64,000 nt of DNA from VRUE01 sp040879985 (GTDB taxonomy: Bacteria > Actinomycetota > Thermoleophilia > Solirubrobacterales > 70-9), in NCBI GenBank assembly GCA_040879985.1, contig JBBDJH010000001.1:1-64000 (forward strand). The letters are read 5' to 3'. The notes under the pieces are model-generated. The model saw nothing but the letters and a program-made list of their open reading frames with translations, was not told the origin of the DNA and searched no databases. A program made the translations under genes and the position numbers. Within the stretch, counting starts at the first letter, position 1. Each line of letters starts with the position of its first letter. Below are positions 47,883 through 56,294 of this stretch, one piece after another.

Positions 47883-47934
47883 GTACCCCCAATCCTCCCC
47901 ACGCCGCCCACCCGGATACCCTGAGCGCCCTTCC

Positions 47935-48918
47935 ATGAAGCTGATCATCCAAATCCCCTGCCTGAACGAGGAAGCGACGCTGCCCGAGACGATCGCCGCC
48001 CTGCCGCGCCGGATCGAGGGGATCGACGAGGTCGAGCTGCTGGTCATCGACGACGGCTCGACCGATCGCACGGTCGAGGTCGCGCGCGAGTGCGGGGTCG
48101 AGCACATCGTCCGCCTGACCAACAACCGGGGGCTCGCCGCCGCCTTCCAGGCGGGGCTCGACGCCTGCCTCAAGCTCGGCGCCGACGCGATCGTCAACAC
48201 CGACGCCGACAACCAGTACAGCGGCGCCGACGTGCCGCGGCTGCTCGCGCCGATCCTCGCCGGCGACGCCGACATGGTCGTCGGCGACCGCCGAATCGCC
48301 ACGATCGAGCACTTCTCCGGGGCCAAGAAGCGGCTGCAGGGGATCGGCAGCTGGGTCGTGCGCCGGCTCTCCGGCACCGCCGTGGCCGACACCACCTCGG
48401 GCTTCCGCGCCTACAACCGCGAGGCCGCCCTCGGCCTGCTCGTCACCGACAACTTCACCTACACGCTGGAGAGCCTGATCCAGGCCGGCAAGATGCTGGT
48501 CGCGGTCGGCCAGGTCGAGATCGCCACCAACCCGCAGACGCGCGAGTCGCGGCTGTTCGACTCGACCGGCGCCTACGTGCGCCGCAACGGGGTGTCGATC
48601 CTGCGCATCTACGCCCGCTACGAGCCGCTGCGGGTTTTCGCGGGCGCCAGCCTGATCGTCGGCGCCCTCGCCCTCGCGGCCTGGATGCCCTTCCTGGTCG
48701 ACTGGATCTTCAACGGCGAGAGCGGCGGCCACGTGCAGTCGCTGATCCTCGGCGCGGTGCTCTTCATCGCCGCCCTGCAGCTGCTCGCGCTGGGCGTGAT
48801 CGGCGACCTGCTCGCCGGCCAGCGGGTGATGACGCAGCGGGTCTTCGAGCGGGTGCGCCGGGTCGAGCTCTCGCTCGGCGTCGAGCCGTCCCACTACGAG
48901 CGCGGCGCCGGCGACTGA
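47935..48918 (+). CDS. Family 2 glycosyltransferase with two C-terminal membrane helices
   Basis: A 327-aa DPM1/GtrB-like enzyme. The GT-A domain has IPCLNEEATLPETI (7-20), VIDDGSTDRT (about 37-46) and the metal-binding NTDADNQY (about 87-94); the C-terminus has two helices, about 235-257 and 267-290, and a basic tail. Such enzymes load sugars on polyprenyl phosphate. It is followed by a flippase with a one-base TGATG overlap, so I infer a pathway for cell-surface polysaccharide or glycoprotein. Sugar and acceptor are unknown. Confidence 0.85.
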   Translation: MKLIIQIPCLNEEATLPETIAALPRRIEGIDEVELLVIDDGSTDRTVEVARECGVEHIVRLTNNRGLAAAFQAGLDACLKLGADAIVNTDADNQYSGADVPRLLAPILAGDADMVVGDRRIATIEHFSGAKKRLQGIGSWVVRRLSGTAVADTTSGFRAYNREAALGLLVTDNFTYTLESLIQAGKMLVAVGQVEIATNPQTRESRLFDSTGAYVRRNGVSILRIYARYEPLRVFAGASLIVGALALAAWMPFLVDWIFNGESGGHVQSLILGAVLFIAALQLLALGVIGDLLAGQRVMTQRVFERVRRVELSLGVEPSHYERGAGD

Positions 48919-50312
48919 TGCCAGCCGAGCAGAACACGGACGCCGCGGACAACCGCGGCGGCGTCAGCTCGAACGAATACGGCAAGACCGCCAGCTTGCT
49001 GGCGATCGGCGTCGGCCTCACCGGGGCGATCACGTACGTCTACTTCTTCATCGCCTCGCACGTCCTCTCCAAACCCGACTACGGCGAGATCACCGTCGTC
49101 TGGTCGGCGGTCTTCATCACCGTCTCGACCCTCTACCGGCCGGTCGATCAGCTGCTCTCCCGCCACATCTCCGAAAACCTGGCGAAGGGAGAGTCGCCGC
49201 GCGAGCCGGTCCGCGTCGCGCTCAGGATCCAGCTCGGCCTCGCCGCCGGCTTCGCCGCGCTCGCCCTGCTGCTGCGCGGGCCGATCGAAGACGGCCTGCT
49301 GAGCGGCAACGAGACCCTGTACTGGGTCTTCCTGCTCGCCGTGCTCTTCTACGCCGCCAGCTACTTCGCCCGCGGCTACCTCGCCGGCCATCGCCGCTTC
49401 GGCCTCTTCGCGACGATGATCCTCTCCGAGTCGGTCTTCCGCACCAGCTTCGCGCTGCTGGTCGCCGTCGGCCTGCTCAGCGGCCAGTCGGCGGTGGCGA
49501 TCGGCATCGTCGCGGCGCCCTCGCTGAGCCTGCTGGTCGTGCCCGCCGTCTTCGCCCGCCGCGCGCGGGCGGCGCCGCCGCCGCCGCAGGCCCCGGGCAA
49601 AGGCTCCGAGTTCTCGCTCGGCCACGGCGCGGGCTTCGTCGCCGCGGTGCTGGTGATCATGCTCGCCGAGCAGATCTTCCTCAACGCCGGGCCGCTGATC
49701 GTGCGCGGGCTCGAGGGCCCCGCGGCGGCCGGCTTCATCTTCAACGTGCTGATGATCGCGCGGGCGCCGCTGCAGCTGTTCCAGGCGGTCTCGACCAGCA
49801 TCCTCCCCCACCTGACCAACCTCCACGCCAGCGACGAAGAGGGCAGCGAGGACGAGTTCCAGCGCTCGGTGCGGATGGTCCTGGCGGCGATCGCCGCCTT
49901 CACGGCGCTCGTCGCCCTCGCCGTGCTCGTCGCCGGGCCGCAGCTGATGCAGCTCGCCTTCAGCGACAAGTTCAGCTACGACCGTGCCGGCCTGTTGCTG
50001 GTCACGGCGGGCATGGGGCTCTACCTCGCCTCGGTGACCGTCAACCAGGCCTGCCTGGCGCAGGGGCAGGTGCGGCGTGTGGCGGGCCGCTGGGCCGCCT
50101 GCGCCGCCTTCTTCGTCGCCTGGTGCTTCCTGGCCCCGATCGGCGAAGAGTTCCGCCGGGTCGAGGTCGGCTTCGCGGTCTCCGCCCTGCTGCTGCTGGC
50201 CCTGCTCTTCGTCGCCTACCGGCGTCCACGCGAGCGCCCCGAGGACGTCCCCGCCGCCGGTTCCAGCGAGGAGCTGGAGACCCGCCTGGCGGCGGCCGAC
50301 GAGGGCGCCTAG
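48918..50312 (+). CDS. Polysaccharide/lipid flippase of the MOP superfamily
   Basis: A 464-aa protein with about 12 hydrophobic segments, the first at about 26-46 (SLLAIGVGLTGAITYVYFFI) and loops with basic residues on the inside. The overall pattern is that of MurJ/Wzx-type flippases. The acidic C-terminal tail (SSEELETRLAAADEG) is cytoplasmic. Its gene is co-translated with the glycosyltransferase, so it probably moves that enzyme's lipid-linked product across the membrane. Confidence 0.75.
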   Translation: MPAEQNTDAADNRGGVSSNEYGKTASLLAIGVGLTGAITYVYFFIASHVLSKPDYGEITVVWSAVFITVSTLYRPVDQLLSRHISENLAKGESPREPVRVALRIQLGLAAGFAALALLLRGPIEDGLLSGNETLYWVFLLAVLFYAASYFARGYLAGHRRFGLFATMILSESVFRTSFALLVAVGLLSGQSAVAIGIVAAPSLSLLVVPAVFARRARAAPPPPQAPGKGSEFSLGHGAGFVAAVLVIMLAEQIFLNAGPLIVRGLEGPAAAGFIFNVLMIARAPLQLFQAVSTSILPHLTNLHASDEEGSEDEFQRSVRMVLAAIAAFTALVALAVLVAGPQLMQLAFSDKFSYDRAGLLLVTAGMGLYLASVTVNQACLAQGQVRRVAGRWAACAAFFVAWCFLAPIGEEFRRVEVGFAVSALLLLALLFVAYRRPRERPEDVPAAGSSEELETRLAAADEGA

Positions 50313-50317
50313 CGCCG

Positions 50318-52126
50318 ATGGGGGGCCACGACGCCGAGCTGATCCTGATCGCCGGCGCCCTGCTGGCCGCCGGGATCCTCGCCGCCCTGCTCGCCGATCG
50401 GGTTCGCGTCCCGGGACTGCTGCTCTTCCTCGGCCTCGGCATGCTGGTCGGCTCCGAGGGCGTCGGTGGGGTCGAGTTCAGCGACGCCTCCGCCGCCCAG
50501 ACGGCGGGCACGATCGGCCTCGTCCTGATCCTCTTCGAGGGCGGCCTGACCGCCGGTTGGCCGGAGATCCGCCCCGTCCTGCGCACGGCGGTCGGGCTGG
50601 CGACGCTGGGGACCTTCCTGACCGCGATCGCGACCGGCCTCGCCGCGATGTGGATCTTCGACCTCAGCGTCCTGCAGGGCTTGATCCTCGGCGCCGCCGT
50701 CGCCGCCACCGACTCGGCGGCGATCTTCGCGGTGCTGCGCGGATCGCGGCTCGAGCGCCGCCTCGCCCGCACGCTCGAGGGCGAGTCGGGGATGAACGAC
50801 CCGGTCGCGCTGCTGCTCGTGATCGGCTTCGGCGAATGGCTCGCCGACCCCTCCTACGGCGCCCCGGACATGGCCCTCGCCTTCGGCGTCAAGATGGCCC
50901 TCGGGGCGATCCTCGGCGTCGCCGCCGGTTGGGTGGCCCGCCGCGCGATCGCCCACGTCAACCTGCCCACGCAGGGCCTCTACCCGGTCGCGACCCTGGC
51001 CACGGCGGCGCTCACCTACGGCATCGCCGAGGTGGCCGGCGGCTCGGGCTTCCTCGCCGTCTACGTGGCGGCGCTGGCGCTCGGCACGGGCTCGCTGGCG
51101 GCGCGCAGCACGGTCGTCTCGTTCCACCAGGGGCTCAGCTGGCTGGTCCAGATCGGGCTCTTCTTCCTGCTCGGGCTGCTCGTCTTCCCCAGCCAGCTGT
51201 GGGGCATCGCCTGGCAGGGCCTGCTGCTCTCGGTGGTGCTGATCTTCGTCGCCAGGCCGCTGGCGACGTACCTCGTCACCCAGTTCAGCGGCCTCAACAT
51301 CCGCGAGCGCACGATTCTCGGCTGGGCAGGCCTGCGCGGTGCGATCCCGATCTGGCTGGCGACCTTCCCGGTCCTCGCCGGCGTTGCCGAGGCCAACCTG
51401 ATCTTCAACGTGGTCTTCTTCGTCGTCGTCACCTCGACCCTGATCCAGGGGGCGACGATCGAGCCGTTCGCCAAGCTGCTCGGCGTGACCAGCACCGAGC
51501 GGGCGCTGCCGCCGCCGGTCGCCGACGTCGGCATGGTGCGCGAGCTCGGCGCCGAGCTGATCTCCTGGCGGGTTCGCGAGGGCGACGCGGCGGCAGGACT
51601 GTTGATCCGCGAGCTGGGGCTGCCGCGCGAGGCGCTGGTCCACCTGATCGTCCGCGGCGGGCGGGCGATCGCGCCGCGCGGCTCGACCCGGATCGAGCCC
51701 GGCGACGAGCTGCACCTGCTCGTCCAGGAGCCGCTGCGCCAGGAAGTCGAGCGGCTGACGGAGCGCTGGCGCGAGGGGCCGTTGGGCTCGCCGGCGCCGC
51801 TGCTGCTGCCCCCGCGCGGCTCGCCGCAGATCTTCTCGGTGCGGCCGGGGCAGACGCTCGAGGGCGACCCGGCGGTGCCCGAGCAGATCGACGGGATCGG
51901 CGTGCGGGCGCGGCTGCGCACCCGCCGCGACGAGCCCGGCGCCCTGGTCGCACTCGCCGATGGACGCTTCGCCGTGACCACCGAGGCCGCGCTCGCACTC
52001 GGCAGCCGCCGCGCCCTCGCCGAGTGGTGCGCGCGGCGGGCGCTGCGGCCGGCGATCAGCGAGGCCGAGCGCTCCTGGTGGCAGGAGGCCGCGGGGACCC
52101 TGGTGGTTCCCGTTGCGAGGCCGTAG
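50318..52126 (+). CDS. Cation/H+ antiporter, CPA1/NhaP2 type with C-terminal RCK-like domain
   Basis: A 602-aa transporter. About 12-13 membrane segments occupy residues 5-390, with FEGGLTAGWPEI, AVAATDSAAIFAVLRG and GESGMNDPVALLL (the ion-site Asp region). Residues about 400-600 are cytosolic: a TrkA_C-like module (LIRELGLPREALVHLIVRGG, RIEPGDELHLLV) that may sense nucleotide or K+. It begins 5 bp after the flippase stop. Its stop codon lies in a sequence repeated at rpmB. Confidence 0.85.
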   Translation: MGGHDAELILIAGALLAAGILAALLADRVRVPGLLLFLGLGMLVGSEGVGGVEFSDASAAQTAGTIGLVLILFEGGLTAGWPEIRPVLRTAVGLATLGTFLTAIATGLAAMWIFDLSVLQGLILGAAVAATDSAAIFAVLRGSRLERRLARTLEGESGMNDPVALLLVIGFGEWLADPSYGAPDMALAFGVKMALGAILGVAAGWVARRAIAHVNLPTQGLYPVATLATAALTYGIAEVAGGSGFLAVYVAALALGTGSLAARSTVVSFHQGLSWLVQIGLFFLLGLLVFPSQLWGIAWQGLLLSVVLIFVARPLATYLVTQFSGLNIRERTILGWAGLRGAIPIWLATFPVLAGVAEANLIFNVVFFVVVTSTLIQGATIEPFAKLLGVTSTERALPPPVADVGMVRELGAELISWRVREGDAAAGLLIRELGLPREALVHLIVRGGRAIAPRGSTRIEPGDELHLLVQEPLRQEVERLTERWREGPLGSPAPLLLPPRGSPQIFSVRPGQTLEGDPAVPEQIDGIGVRARLRTRRDEPGALVALADGRFAVTTEAALALGSRRALAEWCARRALRPAISEAERSWWQEAAGTLVVPVARP

Positions 52127-52132
52127 GACCGC

Positions 52133-52233
52133 TTCCGGCAGGGGGTTCCGCTTAACTTTTTTTGAAGACAGTGGCCGGCTGTCCGCGATCCTCGCCGCAA
52201 AAAAAGTACAAGACGCTCCACCCCCTACCGGAA
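52133..52233. repeat. Nested palindrome between convergent nhaP-like and rpe genes
   Basis: Outer arms TTCCGGCAGGGGGT (52133-52146) and ACCCCCTACCGGAA (52220-52233), 13 of 14 paired; inner ACTTTTTTT (52155-52163) and AAAAAAAGT (52199-52207). The U/A runs inside a GC stem resemble the design of family 1, though the sequence differs. It may double as a two-way terminator. Confidence 0.7.
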
Positions 52234-52237
52234 TCGG

Positions 52238-52924
52238 TCAGTCAGCATTTGCGGCGGCTGCCAACTGGGTGTACGCGTCTCCTGGGTTTTTGTCGCTGAA
52301 GATTGCCGAGCCTGCTACGTAGAGGGAGGCTCCGGCGTTGGCTGCTGAGGCGATGGTGGAGGCGTCAATGCCGCCGTCTACCTCGATCGTGGCGGCGCCC
52401 GCGATCGCGGCGAGCCGGGCGACCTTGTCGACCGAGCCCTCGATGAAGGTCTGGCCGCCCCAGCCCGGGTTGACCGTCATGCAGAGGGCGATGTCGGCGT
52501 AGCCGCGCAGCTCGCTGAGCGCCTCGACCGGGGTTCCCGGGTTGATCGCGATGCCGGCAAGACAGCCGAGCTCGCGGATCGCGGTGAGGGTCCGGTTTGC
52601 ATGCGGGGTGGCCTCGCGGTGGAAGCTGATCGCGTCGGCGCCGGCTGCGGCGAAGGCCTCGATCTGGCGCTCGGGCGCCTCGATCATCAGGTGGACGTCG
52701 ATCGCGCCGCCGGCGGCGTGGACTCGGTCGGCGATCGAGGCGGCGACCAGCGGCCCGATCGTGATCGGCGGGACGAAATGACCGTCCATCACGTCGAAGT
52801 GGATCACCCGCGCCCCGGCCGCCATCACCTCGTCGACCTGCGCCCCCAACTGCGAGAAATCGGCCGACAAGATCGACGGCGCAACCCTGCGCTCACTCAA
52901 CAACTCCGCCATCCGCTCAGACAT
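52238..52924 (-). CDS. rpe: Ribulose-phosphate 3-epimerase
   Basis: A 228-aa TIM barrel of the pentose phosphate pathway. APSILSADFSQLG at the start, HFDVMDGHFVPPITIG (metal-binding His, Asp), DVHLMIEAPE, MTVNPGWGGQTFI and IEVDGGID (second catalytic Asp). Start set at the ATG at 52924; another ATG is four codons further on. It follows the zinc-ribbon gene by 138 bp with no clear feature in the gap. Confidence 0.94.
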   Translation of the reverse strand: MSERMAELLSERRVAPSILSADFSQLGAQVDEVMAAGARVIHFDVMDGHFVPPITIGPLVAASIADRVHAAGGAIDVHLMIEAPERQIEAFAAAGADAISFHREATPHANRTLTAIRELGCLAGIAINPGTPVEALSELRGYADIALCMTVNPGWGGQTFIEGSVDKVARLAAIAGAATIEVDGGIDASTIASAANAGASLYVAGSAIFSDKNPGDAYTQLAAAANAD

Positions 52925-53062
52925 AGGGCGGTCTTTCCCAGGGCGCGAAAACCAAGCAGCTCGTGGGATGCAGGGAGGGAGGAGAGGGGAGCGCACTTCC
53001 GTGCATGACCCGATCCGTATGACCGAAGACCGCGAGATGCGCCGGTTTGCAGCGTCCTGGGT

Positions 53063-53275
53063 TCATATGGGTCTCAGCATTGAGTCTCCGCATATCTGGC
53101 AGGTCATGTCCTCGGTCGTGCTCATCCGGGCGATCGTCTGGTGTTCACCGCAGTTGGGGCACTGCGAGACCAACTCGAAGCGGCTCAGACAGTACACGCA
53201 GCGGAAGCGTCCCGGCAGCTGCGTCGGGCGCAGCCAGGGCTCACTGCAACTCGGGCATTTGGCTCGCTTCAACAA
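53063..53275 (-). CDS. Small double zinc-ribbon protein
   Basis: A 70-aa protein with four Cys pairs: CPSC (8-11), CVYC (26-29), CPNC (39-42) and CQIC (59-62), so two zinc knuckles. Basic residues surround the first. Such proteins often bind nucleic acid or ribosomes, but no family is recognised. It lies 32 bp after rsmB in the same direction. Confidence 0.7.
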   Translation of the reverse strand: MLKRAKCPSCSEPWLRPTQLPGRFRCVYCLSRFELVSQCPNCGEHQTIARMSTTEDMTCQICGDSMLRPI

Positions 53276-53307
53276 GGTCTATTCCCGATTCCCGGTGCGC
53301 ATCTGCG

Positions 53308-54720
53308 TCAATCATCCTTTCTCAAGCGGCAGACGAAGAAACCGGTCGTGCGATCGCGGTCGGGGCGCAGCTGCAGGCAGCGCGGGTCGTGCGGCGAGGC
53401 GAGGCCCGGCGCGAGGCTGCCGAGATCCTCGACCGTGTGCGGCGGCGCCTCCCCGGCCGCCGCCGCCTCGGCCAGCGCGGCGATCCGCTCCTCGCCCTCG
53501 CGGCGCGAGATCGTGCAGGTCGAGTAGACGAGCGTGCCGCCCGGCCGCAGCGCCTCCAGCGCCCTGACCAGGAACCGGCCCTGCAGCTCGGCGAGGCGCT
53601 CGATCGTGCGCGGCGACTTGCGCCAGCGCGCGTCCGGGCGCGAGGCGAGGGCGCCGAGGTCCGAGCAGGGCGGGTCGACCAGGACCCGGTCGAAGCCGGG
53701 GGCCATCCCGGCGGCCGCCGCGTCGGCCTCGATCACGGTGACGTTGCGCAGGCCGAGCCGGCTCGCCTGGTCGGCCACTTCGGCCGCCCGGCCGGCGTCC
53801 TTCTCGACCGAGATCAGCTCGCCGCGGCCGGCCATCCGGGCGGCGATCTGGCCGCTCTTGATGCCCGGGCCGCCGCAGAGCTCGAGCACGTGCTCGCCGG
53901 GCTGCGGATCGAGCAGCTCGACCACGGCGGCGGAGCCGCGGCTCTGCGGGGTCAGCTCGCCGGCCGCGACCATCGCCGGGATAGCGTCTCCGCTCCGCCC
54001 CTCGACCACGACCATTTCCGGGGACGAGGGCAACCCGTCGACTCCACTGTGCTTTTCCCCCGATATAGGCGGGAAACGCACACTGGAAGCTGGGTGGGCG
54101 GCGACTCCCGCCTTCTCCAGGCGCCTGAGAACCGAGCCGGCGTCGGTGCGAGCAGTGTTGACGCGGAAAGCCGTCTCGGCCGGCGTGTTGCAGGCGGCGA
54201 GCAGCGAGCGGGCGCCCTCCGCCCCCAGCTCCTCCCACCACATCTGGGCCAGCCAGAGCGGCGCCGAGTGCGCGACCGCGGCGCGCTCCGGCGTCGAGTC
54301 GTCGCCCAGCAGCGACTCGGTCAGCCGGCTGCGCTCGCGGGCCGCCCGGCGCAGCACCGCGTTGACCAGGCCCGAGGCGTGGGCGGCGCCGGCGCCCTTG
54401 ACCAGCTCGACCGCCTGGTCGACGGCGGCGTGGTCCGGCGTCGCGTCGGCGAAGAGCAGCTCGTAGAGGCCGAGGCGCAGGGCGGCGATCACGGCCGCGT
54501 CGAGCAGCCGCGGCGAGCGTTCGGCGAGGTCCTCGATCGCGGCGTCGGCGGTGCCCCGCCGCTGCACGGCGCCGAAGGCCAGCCGCTGCGCCTGGGCGCG
54601 CTCGCGCCCCTCGACCCCACGGCTGTCGGCGGCCTCGCGGAAGAAGCGCTCGGTGTGGGCTTCGCGCTCGAAGCTCGCCCGGATCGTCTCGAAGGCAAGC
54701 GCCCGGGCAGGCGCGATCAC
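53308..54720 (-). CDS. rsmB: 16S rRNA (cytosine967-C5)-methyltransferase, with in-frame palindrome insert
   Basis: A 470-aa protein. NusB-like N-terminal domain (1-150), then the SAM domain: LELCGGPGIKSGQIAARM (motif I), DPPCSDLGAL and VYSTCTISRREGEE (the two catalytic cysteines). The GTG at 54720 overlaps the fmt stop as GTGA. Between the GVAAHP and MVVVEG segments, ASSVRFPPISGEKHSGVDGL has no counterpart in the family and comes from the short palindrome at 54043-54087. The fmt-rsmB order is standard. Confidence 0.92.
   Translation of the reverse strand: MIAPARALAFETIRASFEREAHTERFFREAADSRGVEGRERAQAQRLAFGAVQRRGTADAAIEDLAERSPRLLDAAVIAALRLGLYELLFADATPDHAAVDQAVELVKGAGAAHASGLVNAVLRRAARERSRLTESLLGDDSTPERAAVAHSAPLWLAQMWWEELGAEGARSLLAACNTPAETAFRVNTARTDAGSVLRRLEKAGVAAHPASSVRFPPISGEKHSGVDGLPSSPEMVVVEGRSGDAIPAMVAAGELTPQSRGSAAVVELLDPQPGEHVLELCGGPGIKSGQIAARMAGRGELISVEKDAGRAAEVADQASRLGLRNVTVIEADAAAAGMAPGFDRVLVDPPCSDLGALASRPDARWRKSPRTIERLAELQGRFLVRALEALRPGGTLVYSTCTISRREGEERIAALAEAAAAGEAPPHTVEDLGSLAPGLASPHDPRCLQLRPDRDRTTGFFVCRLRKDD
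54043..54087. repeat. Short palindromic element family 2, copy in rsmB
   Basis: TCCACTGTGCTTTTCCC (54043-54059) pairs with GGGAAACGCACACTGGA (54071-54087) at 15 of 17 positions; the centre is CCGATATAGGC. In-frame product SSVRFPPISGEKHSG, close to the ribD insert (S-V-F-P-EKH-G shared). Confidence 0.85.
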
Positions 54721-55622
54721 AGGCTGGGAACCGGGTGGCCGCGCAGGTAGGCGTCGGCCGCCATCGGCTTGCCGCCGGGCGGCTGCACGACCTCCAGCCG
54801 CAGCGCCCCGCGGCAGCAGCCGAGCAGCAGCGCCCCCCACTCGGCCCTGACCTCGCCCTGCCTGACGCTGACGTCGACCGCGCGGGCCCTGCGCACGCCG
54901 AGCCGGTTCCCCCCGCCGCTCTCCAGATAGGCGCCGACGTGCGGGGTCAGCGCCCGCACTGTGCGCGCCAGCTCGCTCGCCGGGCGGCCCGGGTCGAGGC
55001 GGCGCTCGGCGGGATCGATCTTCTCGGCGTAGGTCGCCTCCGCCTCGTCCTGCTCGACGAAGGTCAGGCCTCCCTCCGCCTGCAGCCCGAGCGCCCGGAC
55101 GAGCAGCTCGCCGCCGACGCCGGCGAGCCGCGCTGAGAGCGCGGCGAAATCGTCCTCGGGGCCGATCGCGACCTCCTCGCGCAGGGCGACCGGGCCGCTG
55201 TCGAGTGCCGCGGCGATCCGCATCAGGCTGACGCCGGTGGTCCGGTCGCCGGCGACGATCGCCCGCTCGATCGGCGCCGCGCCGCGCCAGCGCGGCAGCA
55301 GCGAGGGATGGACGTTGAGCAGCGGCCAGGTGGAGAGCAGCGGCTCGCGAATCAGCTGGCCGAAGGCGCAGACGGCGACCGCCTCGGGCCGCGCGGCGCC
55401 GATCCGCTCGAGCGCCGCCGCGTCGTTGACGTCGCCCGTCTGCAACAGCTCGATGCCGAGCTCGGCGGCGAGCTCGGCGACCGGCGGTGCGCCGCTGTGG
55501 CGGCCGCGGCCGCGCGGGCGGTCGGGCGGAGTCACCGCCAGCGCGGGGCGATGCGGGGAGTCGGCGAGGCGGCGCAGGACGGCGGCGGCGAACTCCGAGG
55601 TGCCGAGGAAGACGGTCCTCAC
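54717..55622 (-). CDS. fmt: Methionyl-tRNA formyltransferase
   Basis: A 301-aa enzyme that formylates initiator Met-tRNA. FLGTSEFAAAVLRRL at the start, LLNVHPSLLPRWRGAAPI with the catalytic His, and the C-terminal OB domain. Length is typical. It overlaps def (ATGA) and rsmB (GTGA), so def, fmt and rsmB are translated in one coupled run. Confidence 0.95.
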   Translation of the reverse strand: MRTVFLGTSEFAAAVLRRLADSPHRPALAVTPPDRPRGRGRHSGAPPVAELAAELGIELLQTGDVNDAAALERIGAARPEAVAVCAFGQLIREPLLSTWPLLNVHPSLLPRWRGAAPIERAIVAGDRTTGVSLMRIAAALDSGPVALREEVAIGPEDDFAALSARLAGVGGELLVRALGLQAEGGLTFVEQDEAEATYAEKIDPAERRLDPGRPASELARTVRALTPHVGAYLESGGGNRLGVRRARAVDVSVRQGEVRAEWGALLLGCCRGALRLEVVQPPGGKPMAADAYLRGHPVPSL

Positions 55623-56257
55623 GCGTCGGTGCGTGGCTCGCGGTGCTCCTCGACGTCGCGCGCCTCGCTCTCCTCGGTGGCGGGGGCGTAGCTGCCGCCC
55701 TCACGCAGGGCGCGCAGCGCCGCCTTGCGCTGATCGCGCGGCGCCCGGTCGAGGATCAGGACGCCGTCGAGGTGGTCGATCTCGTGCTGGAGGACGCGCG
55801 CCTCCAGCCCCGAGGCCTCGATCCGCACCGGCTCGCCCTCGACGTCGAAACCGCCGATGCGGGCGTGCAGCGGCCGCTCGACGTCCACCGCCACCCGCGG
55901 CAGGCTGAGGCAACCCTCTTCGGCGAGGACGAGCTCGTCGGAGAGCCACTCGATCGTCGGGTTGACCAGCCCGGTCGGGGGGCTGTCGGACCCGGCCTGG
56001 AAGACGAGCAGGCGGCGCAGCACGCCGACCTGGGTCGCGGCCAGGCCGACCCCGAGCCCGTCGCGCATGATCGCGATCATCCGGTCGGCCTCGGCGCGCA
56101 GCTCGGGGCCGAAGGCGGCGACCGGCGAGGCGACGCTTTTGAGGACCGGATTGCCGAACTTGACCACCCTGGCGAGGGCCGCCTCGCGCCGCTCGACCAG
56201 CTCCGCTTCGCGCTGCTCGCGCTCGGCTTCGTCCTTGACCGCTCCGTCGTCGCTCAC
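55619..56257 (-). CDS. def: Peptide deformylase
   Basis: A 212-aa metallo-enzyme that removes the N-formyl group. GVGLAATQVG, EEGCLSLP (metal Cys) and QHEIDHLDG (HExxH) are all intact. Two charged extensions flank the fold, about 30 residues at the N-terminus and 25 at the C-terminus. It follows priA by 37 bp. Confidence 0.95.
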   Translation of the reverse strand: MSDDGAVKDEAEREQREAELVERREAALARVVKFGNPVLKSVASPVAAFGPELRAEADRMIAIMRDGLGVGLAATQVGVLRRLLVFQAGSDSPPTGLVNPTIEWLSDELVLAEEGCLSLPRVAVDVERPLHARIGGFDVEGEPVRIEASGLEARVLQHEIDHLDGVLILDRAPRDQRKAALRALREGGSYAPATEESEARDVEEHREPRTDA

Positions 56258-56294
56258 GCGAGCGATTGTATGGATCGGCCCCGCCCCATAGCTC

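Noticed and set aside
47862..47934. FMN riboswitch before the rib operon
   Set aside because: The 73-bp gap is too short and has none of the conserved FMN-aptamer segments; only a simple hairpin is present.
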